Assembly: GCA_027622795.1 (NCBI GenBank)
Contig: JAQBZA010000033.1
Coordinates: 1 to 14,984, forward strand
Source: Planctomycetota bacterium
GTDB taxonomy: Bacteria; Planctomycetota; Planctomycetia; Pirellulales; UBA1268
Length of the DNA: 14,984 bases
Reading direction: 5' to 3'
Below are positions 9,359-14,984 of the stretch, in pieces; position 1 is the stretch's first letter, and the number at the start of each line of letters is the position of its first letter. The position numbers were made by a program, and so were the translations under genes. The notes beneath the pieces were generated by a model. That model was not told where the DNA came from. It saw only the letters and a list, made by a program, of their open reading frames with translations, and did no database searches.

Positions 9359-10816
9359 ATGACTATCCGCTGCGCGTTCACCCTGATCGGCACGGTCCTT
9401 GCGATCACATCGCAGGCGGTCGTGCCTGCCGCCGAGCCGGAAGGGTCAGTGCCGGGCCACGCGTGGGTCACGCCAGCGATCACGGCTCCCGGCGTGTCGT
9501 TCCACACCTTCGAGAGTTTCGCCGCCCAGCCGCAGGTCAGTTACCACATCTTCACGCCCACCGCCTATGACAGTGAACCGGCTCGACGCTTCCCCGTCGT
9601 GTACTGGCTGCACGGGTCGAGGGGCGGACTGCCGGGCATCCCGAGGGTCGCCGCCCATTTCCGCGCCGCCATCGAGGCCGGCACGACCCCCCCCTGCCTC
9701 GTCGTGTTCGTCAACGGCATGCCCAACGGCATGTACGTCGACTGGAAAGACGGTTCGGCGCCTGTGGAGACCGTCATCGTCAAGGAACTGGTGCCGCACA
9801 TCGACGCGACCTATCGCACCATCGCCACCCGGGAAGGCAGGCTCCTCGACGGCTACAGCATGGGCGGCTACGGGGCGGCTCGGCTGGGGTTCCTCTACCC
9901 CGACCTGTTCCGTGCCGTTTCCATCATGGGTGGCGGGCCGCTGCAGGCCGATCTCCTCAACGATGCGCCGCGAGCAGGCCGACGACGGGCCGAGGAGGTG
10001 CTCGCACAGGTCTACGGGGGCGATCCGGAGTATTTCCGGCGAGTCAGTCCGCGGGCGCTGGCCGAGCAGCATGCGGAAGCCATCACGCGAGGCTCACTCA
10101 TTCGCCTGGTATGTGGCGAAGAGGACGAAACGTTCGCCAACAATCGGGACTTCCACGAGCATCTCGAGCGATTGAGTATCCCCCACACGTGGACCGCACT
10201 GGCCGGCGTGGACCACAATCCGCTTCGGACCCTTCAGGCACTCGGTGACTCCAACTGGGCCTTCTACCGACAGGCATTCGGAGAACAGTCGGACGCCCGA
10301 TCGCCAACGCGAAAGCCCGAGATCGACATCTCCTTCAAGGTCAACGCGCAGGAGCGCCGGGCGGTCGTGGTCAACGCCCCGACCGATGGGTCTCGGCGAC
10401 CGGTTGTGATCGTGCTGCACGGGGGTATGGGGAGTGCCGAGGTCATGCGGGGCAACTCGGACTTTGACGAGGTCGCTCGTGCGCAGGAGGGGGGCATGAG
10501 CCGTAATCCGCTCGTGCGCCGCGGACAACAGGCACCCTTCAAGCCGCTGGACGAGGTTGTGAAGTTCTGGGTCGAGGTGAACACGTCGCAGGGCAAGGCC
10601 CAGGTTGAATCCCGAGGGACCGTCACCACGACCGTCTACGAGGCGACTCCCGACGGCGCGGCGACGGTGTTCGTCGTCGATGCGGCGGGTGGACACGGGT
10701 GGCCCGGATCGAAGCAGCGCCGCGAAGGCGCCGCTCCGATCGGGTCTTTCTCCGGTGCGGAAAGGGTCTGGCAGTTCTTCCAAGACAAGCGCCAAGAGGT
10801 ACCCCAAGAGCCATGA
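9359..10816 (+). CDS. Exported two-module esterase: active D-type esterase plus degenerate PHB-depolymerase-like module
   Basis: The ATG at 9359 gives a 485-residue protein with a signal peptide (about 1-25: TIR, hydrophobic core, ending near AVVPAA); the in-frame ATG at 9332 would add nine residues before it. Module 1 (about 50-308) is an esterase of the PF00756 type: YWLHGSRGG oxyanion region (82-90), nucleophile S167 in GYSMGG, likely acid D256 and H286 in GVDHNP. Module 2 (about 322-479) resembles LpqC/PHB-depolymerase-like esterases: VVIVLHGGMG (349-358) and, near the end, GGHGWPG with H446. It is only about 155 residues long, with no GxSxG serine; sequence expected on either side of the catalytic core meets at about residue 376. 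So one half should be catalytic and the other a remnant or binding domain. It acts outside the cytoplasm; substrate unknown. Its stop overlaps the next start (ATGA). Confidence 0.8.
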   Translation: MTIRCAFTLIGTVLAITSQAVVPAAEPEGSVPGHAWVTPAITAPGVSFHTFESFAAQPQVSYHIFTPTAYDSEPARRFPVVYWLHGSRGGLPGIPRVAAHFRAAIEAGTTPPCLVVFVNGMPNGMYVDWKDGSAPVETVIVKELVPHIDATYRTIATREGRLLDGYSMGGYGAARLGFLYPDLFRAVSIMGGGPLQADLLNDAPRAGRRRAEEVLAQVYGGDPEYFRRVSPRALAEQHAEAITRGSLIRLVCGEEDETFANNRDFHEHLERLSIPHTWTALAGVDHNPLRTLQALGDSNWAFYRQAFGEQSDARSPTRKPEIDISFKVNAQERRAVVVNAPTDGSRRPVVIVLHGGMGSAEVMRGNSDFDEVARAQEGGMSRNPLVRRGQQAPFKPLDEVVKFWVEVNTSQGKAQVESRGTVTTTVYEATPDGAATVFVVDAAGGHGWPGSKQRREGAAPIGSFSGAERVWQFFQDKRQEVPQEP

Positions 10817-12984
10817 GCCCGCGCTGTGCGACCTACGTGATCGGAGCGGTGCTCCTCGCCTCTTGCGGCGTCGTGCGCGTCCGGCAGGCCATGGGCCAGC
10901 AGTCAGTCGGAGGGCGGTTCGATCAGCTCGACCGCAACGGCGACGGCGGGGTGACGCCCGACGAGCTGCCGGCCGCCGAGTTCTTCAAGCGGCTCGACCT
11001 CGACGGCGACGGCGTGATCAGGAAGCCGGAGGCAGTCGAGGCCGTCCAGAAGGGGGCGCTGCGGGATCTGGTGAACCGGGAGCCGCCCTCGTCGTCGGGA
11101 TCGCAGGCTCCCCCGGCGAGCGCCACGACTCCCGCTCCGGCGGAGCCGCCGGTCCGCGAGGGGCCGAAACCCGTGCGGCCGGGCGATCATGGAATCGGTC
11201 GCCGCATCGCCGATCTCACATTCACCGATCTGGCGGGAGTACAGCGATCAATGGCCGAGGTCACTGATGGTCGGATCGTGGTCTTTGCAATGACGAGCAC
11301 CAGTTGCCCGCTGAGCCGGAAGTATCTGCCGCGGCTCGAGGAACTCGTCGCAGCGTCTGGCGAAGGAATTCCCTGGATCCTCGTCAACCCGGTAGCGACC
11401 GACAAGTCTGCCGACATGCAGGCCGCCGCTGCGGAGTTCACCGGACGGGTGGCCTATGTACACGATCCGCGCGGCGAACTCGCCGCATCGATCGGTGCGG
11501 TGAGCACGACCGATGTAGTCGTGCTTGCACCCGACCGAACGGTCGCCTATCACGGTGCGATCGACGATCAGTATGGCTTCGGCTACTCGCTCGACGCCCC
11601 GCGGAGGCGGTATCTCGCCGATGCGCTCGCGGCGATCCAGCGGGGCGAGGAGCCGCTGGTCGCGGCCACCGAGGCGCCGGGCTGCGTGCTCGACAGGCCT
11701 GCGAACGCCATCCCGGCCGCCGACGTGACTTACCATGGCCGGATTTCGCGGATCATCGACCGGCACTGCGTCGAGTGCCACCACGATGGCGGTGCGGGCC
11801 CCTTCCCTCTCGACACCTACGACGATCTCGTGGCCCATGCGGCGATGGTGCGGGAGGTGATCGACCGTGGCACGATGCCCCCGTGGTTCGCCGCCCCGAC
11901 GCCGGCCGATCCCGAGACGGGCCTTGTCCACACGCCGTGGGCTAACGATCGTTCGCTCGCCGAGTCCGAGAAGCGGGATCTCCTGCGGTGGATCGGTGGG
12001 GGGCGGCCTGCGGGAAATCCCTCGGACGCGGCGGCCCCGAGACACTATCCCGATGGTTGGCAGATCGGCATGCCAGATGCCGTCTTCGAGTTCGCCGAGC
12101 CGGTGGCCGTGAAGGCCACTGGCGTGATGCCCTACCAGACCGTGATCGTGGAGACGCATCTGCCCGAGGACCGCTGGGTGAAAGCGATCGAAGTGCAGCC
12201 CGGCGATCGCAACGTGGTGCACCATGCGTTAATCCACATCGTCGGGGCCGAGGAACAGTCGGACAACGCGGAAAGAGTCGGCGACCGGTGGAGGGACGCC
12301 GCCGCCGAGGAACGGGGCGGATTCTGGGGCGAGTACGTGCCCGGGCAGAACACGCTCATCTACCCCGATGGCTTCGCGAAAAAGCTACCGAAGGGAGCGA
12401 GGCTGAAGTTCCAGATGCATTACACGCCAAACGGCACCGCTACAACTGACCGAACCCGTGTGGGTGTGATCTACGCGAAGAAGCCACCGAAGCACGAGGT
12501 CCGCGTCGCAGGGATCGTGAACACTCGGATCTCAATCCCACCGGACACCGCCGACCATCGCGAGGAGGCGTCACTCCGGCTCCCATTCGATGCCACGATC
12601 ATGGGTTTCCTGCCCCACCTGCATGTGCGGGGCAAGGCCTGCAGATACGAACTCGTCCGCGGCAACGGTACCCGCTCAACGCTGCTCGACATTCCGCAGT
12701 ACGACTTCAACTGGCAACTGCTCTACCGCCGGCATGAGCCGCTCGCACTCGATGCGGGCGACACGCTCGTGTTCACCGCCTGGTACGACAACAGTGCGGG
12801 CAACCCGGCGAACCCTGATCCGACGCAGACCGTCCGCTGGGGTCCGCAGACGTTTGACGAGATGCACTTGGGTTACGTCGAGTACTATGTGACGGGAATT
12901 ACGGCTGGCGACCCGTTGCCCGGCTTCCGCCAAGGTCGCGCCGGTCGCCGCGGCGCTCTGCCGCGTCGAGAATCGGGACCATGA
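10813..12984 (+). CDS. Exported EF-hand / redoxin / cytochrome c / PHM-like copper monooxygenase protein
   Basis: The start at 10813 overlaps the previous stop by 4 bp and gives 723 residues beginning with an export signal. LASC at 15-18 fits a lipobox, so it may be a lipoprotein. Domains in order: two canonical EF-hand loops (40-51 and 62-73); a Pro/Ala/Ser-rich linker (about 90-120); a thioredoxin-fold redoxin (about 130-275) with a lone cysteine C165 in TSTSCPLSRKY; a c-type haem site C319-V-E-C322-H323, with M355 in GTMPPW a possible axial ligand; and a copper type II monooxygenase-like region (about 415-695). The last keeps residues matching both copper sites of peptidylglycine monooxygenase: H470/H471 and H536 (MHYTP), then H602/H604 (HLHVRG) and M684 (DEMHLG). 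Electron passage from haem to copper is plausible but inferred. Similar proteins occur in planctomycetes and their substrates are not known to me. The Arg-rich tail after about 700 is unexplained. Confidence 0.85.
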   Translation: MSPRCATYVIGAVLLASCGVVRVRQAMGQQSVGGRFDQLDRNGDGGVTPDELPAAEFFKRLDLDGDGVIRKPEAVEAVQKGALRDLVNREPPSSSGSQAPPASATTPAPAEPPVREGPKPVRPGDHGIGRRIADLTFTDLAGVQRSMAEVTDGRIVVFAMTSTSCPLSRKYLPRLEELVAASGEGIPWILVNPVATDKSADMQAAAAEFTGRVAYVHDPRGELAASIGAVSTTDVVVLAPDRTVAYHGAIDDQYGFGYSLDAPRRRYLADALAAIQRGEEPLVAATEAPGCVLDRPANAIPAADVTYHGRISRIIDRHCVECHHDGGAGPFPLDTYDDLVAHAAMVREVIDRGTMPPWFAAPTPADPETGLVHTPWANDRSLAESEKRDLLRWIGGGRPAGNPSDAAAPRHYPDGWQIGMPDAVFEFAEPVAVKATGVMPYQTVIVETHLPEDRWVKAIEVQPGDRNVVHHALIHIVGAEEQSDNAERVGDRWRDAAAEERGGFWGEYVPGQNTLIYPDGFAKKLPKGARLKFQMHYTPNGTATTDRTRVGVIYAKKPPKHEVRVAGIVNTRISIPPDTADHREEASLRLPFDATIMGFLPHLHVRGKACRYELVRGNGTRSTLLDIPQYDFNWQLLYRRHEPLALDAGDTLVFTAWYDNSAGNPANPDPTQTVRWGPQTFDEMHLGYVEYYVTGITAGDPLPGFRQGRAGRRGALPRRESGP

Positions 12985-14006
12985 AAGGCGGTCGACGAAA
13001 AGTGGTCGACATGAGGCTCCCGATGTGTGGGACGTATCTCCTGACTGCGGTGCTGTCGGTGGTTGCCGGCTTGGCAGCCGCCTACGACCCGCTTTCCGTG
13101 CCCGGCGGGCAGGCTCAAGAATGGCGCGACCTTGACGTGATCGATAACGCACGGAACCGCACGATTCCGCTCCGACTCTTTCTGCCACGTGATGGAGGTA
13201 CCGCCACCCGCTGCCCTGTCGTGCTTTTCAGCCATGGGCTTGGCGGATCACGAAAGGGGTGCGGCTACCTTGGCGATCACTGGTCGCAACGCGGCTATGC
13301 CGTGGTTTTTCTGCAGCATCCAGGGAGTGACGAATCGATCTGGCAGACGGTGCCACCGTCCGAACGCATGGCGGTGATGCGCGACGCGGCATCGCTGAAA
13401 AACTTCCGGGCACGGGTAGGAGACGTCGCCGCCGTCCTGGATCAGTTCGGGGTGTGGAACTCCACGCCTGGCCATCCCCTAGCCGACCGGCTCGACCTCG
13501 ACCGCGTCGGCATGTCGGGGCACTCGTTTGGCGGGCAGACAACGCAGGCAGTGTCGGGGCAGTCGTTTCCATTGGTCGGCCGCCGCTTCACCGATCCGAG
13601 GATCAAGGCGGCGGTCATCATGAGCCCGGGTACGCCGCGGGGACGGCTTGACGACGGTGCCTCCTTCAGCGAAGTGGCTATTCCCTGGCTGCTGCTGACG
13701 GGAACGAAAGACAAGGCCCCCATTGGGGGCCAGAGCGTCGAATCCCGCCTGGCCGTCTTCCCTGCACTTCCGCCGGGGCAGTCGTACGAACTTGTCCTTC
13801 ATGATGCCGAGCACTCGGCATTCACCGACCGGTCGCTGCCGGGTGATCAGGAACCGCGAAACCCGAATCATCATCGGGCGATCTTGGCGATCACGACGGC
13901 TTTCTGGGATGGATTTCTGCGGAAGGATGCCGCTGCCCGTGACTGGCTCGATGGCCCAGGTCCGCGCAGCGTGCTTGAAGTCGAGGACCGCTGGCAGCAC
14001 AAGTAG
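12981..14006 (+). CDS. Exported alpha/beta hydrolase, PAF-acetylhydrolase/dienelactone-hydrolase-like
   Basis: The 341-residue frame starts at an ATG overlapping the preceding stop (ATGA). The ATG at 13011 (residue 11) is a possible alternative and gives a tidier signal peptide (MRLPMCGTYLLTAVLSVVAG). The mature part is one alpha/beta hydrolase domain: FSHGLGGSRKG (83-93) forms the oxyanion region, the nucleophile S182 is in GMSGHSFGGQ, the acid is probably D244 in LLTGTKDKAP, and the base is H278 in HDAEHSAF. This layout matches bacterial platelet-activating-factor acetylhydrolase-like proteins annotated as acetylhydrolases or dienelactone hydrolases. It should cleave an ester or small acyl group outside the cytoplasm; the substrate is unknown. 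As last gene of a coupled trio it probably acts with the copper protein and the first esterase. The 31 bp after it hold no clear terminator before the convergent nnrD. Confidence 0.83.
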   Translation: MKGGRRKVVDMRLPMCGTYLLTAVLSVVAGLAAAYDPLSVPGGQAQEWRDLDVIDNARNRTIPLRLFLPRDGGTATRCPVVLFSHGLGGSRKGCGYLGDHWSQRGYAVVFLQHPGSDESIWQTVPPSERMAVMRDAASLKNFRARVGDVAAVLDQFGVWNSTPGHPLADRLDLDRVGMSGHSFGGQTTQAVSGQSFPLVGRRFTDPRIKAAVIMSPGTPRGRLDDGASFSEVAIPWLLLTGTKDKAPIGGQSVESRLAVFPALPPGQSYELVLHDAEHSAFTDRSLPGDQEPRNPNHHRAILAITTAFWDGFLRKDAAARDWLDGPGPRSVLEVEDRWQHK

Positions 14007-14037
14007 GTCTTGTCGACGACCGTTCTCTTCGCCGGCT

Positions 14038-14922
14038 CTACCTCGTGCGAAACGCTGTCGGCAGTCGTTCGAGCAGATCGCGGGCGGTCATCGAGATTTC
14101 GCCGATCTCGGCGGCGGCGATGTCGCCGGCCCGACCGTGAATCCATGTCCCGAGGCGGGCCGCATCGAAGGCTGGCAAGCCCTGGGCAAGAAGGGCAGCG
14201 ATCACACCGGTCAGCACGTCACCGGTACCGCCAGTGGCCATACCGGGATTACCAGTCTCATTGTGGGCCAGCCGCGGGCCGTTCGTGACGAGCGTGCCGG
14301 GGCCTTTGAGCACCACAATCGCATCGATCGCAGCTGCCATCTCCCTTGCCTTCGCTTCGAGCCAGGCCCGGTCGCTGGATTGAGATGATGGAGCGTCGGG
14401 GCCAAGCAGTCTCAGCATTTCGCCGGTATGCGGCGTGAGCACACGGGAACCGGCGTGATGAGCCCGCTCGGCTGGGGCCATCTGGGCGATCGCCCAGAGC
14501 GCATCGGCGTCGAAGACGGCCAGCTGCGGCAGATCCCGCCACAGGGCAGCCACGAGTGCCGCGACTGCCGCCGACCGGCCCATGCCCGGCCCGATCGCGA
14601 CCACCGTTGCGGCGGCAAGCCGTTCCTCGAGGAGCGGCCCGGCAGCGGCAGCGAACGTGCCGTCGGGGCCGCTCGGAAGTCCGCGGGTCATCAGGCACGG
14701 ATCAAAGCCGGCGGTGATCGTCGCCACCACGTCCGGCACGAGCACCTCAACCAGCCCCGCGCCGCTCTTGACCGCCGCCGTGCCGGCCAGCGCCGGAGCA
14801 CCGGCCATGCCCGGAGCCCCCCCCACGATGACCACTCGTCCATAGTCGTGCTTGCTCGTCTCGCGGTCGCGCGATGCGAGCTGAGGCAGATCGGAAGGCA
14901 CGGCTTGGGCGGCAGCAGGCAT
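14038..14922 (-). CDS. nnrD: ADP/ATP-dependent NAD(P)H-hydrate dehydratase (stand-alone NnrD)
   Basis: This cytoplasmic repair enzyme dehydrates the S form of damaged NADHX and NADPHX, using ADP or ATP. The ATG at 14922 gives 294 residues; the frame extends to another ATG at 14982 (314 residues), but the extra 20 are Pro/Ala/Cys-rich and not family-like, and neither start has a visible Shine-Dalgarno. Ribokinase-like fold marks are all present: GRVVIVGGAPGMAGAPALAG (28-47), GPGMG (111-115), LTPHTGE (162-168), LKGPGTLVT (205-213) and NPGMATGGTGDVLTG (225-239), the last holding the nucleotide-binding glycines and catalytic aspartate. In many bacteria NnrD is fused to the epimerase NnrE; here no NnrE domain is attached within the window, so the epimerase should be elsewhere. 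It converges with the hydrolase cassette and is functionally unrelated to it. Confidence 0.93.
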   Translation of the reverse strand: MPAAAQAVPSDLPQLASRDRETSKHDYGRVVIVGGAPGMAGAPALAGTAAVKSGAGLVEVLVPDVVATITAGFDPCLMTRGLPSGPDGTFAAAAGPLLEERLAAATVVAIGPGMGRSAAVAALVAALWRDLPQLAVFDADALWAIAQMAPAERAHHAGSRVLTPHTGEMLRLLGPDAPSSQSSDRAWLEAKAREMAAAIDAIVVLKGPGTLVTNGPRLAHNETGNPGMATGGTGDVLTGVIAALLAQGLPAFDAARLGTWIHGRAGDIAAAEIGEISMTARDLLERLPTAFRTR

Positions 14923-14984
14923 GGGGTGAATGGGAGCCCTGGCAGGTGGACAAGGCGGGCGGCAGGAAGCGATTTCCCCCATTA

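Noticed and set aside
14007..14037. A terminator between the cassette and nnrD
   Set aside because: Only a short GTCGAC palindrome is present, with no stable stem and no T-run.

Overview
The window is a GC-rich piece of bacterial chromosome. It most resembles a planctomycete, probably of the Pirellulales type. The reasons are the BatA-plus-VWA membrane protein pair, a GT4 glycosyltransferase with an early CGSC motif, and above all a secreted EF-hand/redoxin/cytochrome c/copper-monooxygenase protein of a kind common in that phylum. This placement is an inference from gene content. There is no rRNA, tRNA, CRISPR array, integrase or transposase in the window.

Layout: (1) 1-4520, plus strand: two overlapping genes for large membrane-anchored proteins, a BatA-type protein (cut by the left edge) and a VWA protein with an intact metal-binding motif. 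They look like the tail of a MoxR/DUF58/BatA/VWA operon. (2) 4521-4859: intergenic DNA with the first copy of a structured repeat. (3) 4860-5927, plus: a TerC/Alx-family membrane protein, whose 3' end overlaps by 15 bp the convergent gene for a GT4 glycosyltransferase (5913-7205, minus). (4) 7243-7382: a second copy of the repeat, filling the gap between the glycosyltransferase and mnmG (7383-9227, minus), which makes the wobble-uridine modification of tRNA. (5) 9228-9358: a divergent promoter region with a perfect TATAAT so close to the mnmG start that the transcript may be leaderless. (6) 9359-14006, plus: three genes for exported proteins joined by two ATGA stop/start overlaps: a two-module esterase, the EF-hand/redoxin/cytochrome c/PHM-like copper protein, and a PAF-acetylhydrolase-like alpha/beta hydrolase. 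(7) 14038-14922, minus: NAD(P)H-hydrate dehydratase, convergent with the cassette.

Two things stand out. The three-gene cassette combines two exported ester hydrolases with one polypeptide carrying calcium-binding, thiol, haem and two-copper redox modules; tight coupling suggests they work on one substrate outside the cytoplasm, but the substrate cannot be read from the sequence. The second module of the first esterase has lost its catalytic core by what looks like an in-frame deletion. The second item is the repeat of about 136 bp: the two copies differ at 18 positions by hand count, yet two base pairs of an internal hairpin have changed on both sides so that pairing is kept. That suggests a selected structure rather than chance similarity. 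The remaining genes are ordinary housekeeping or membrane functions.
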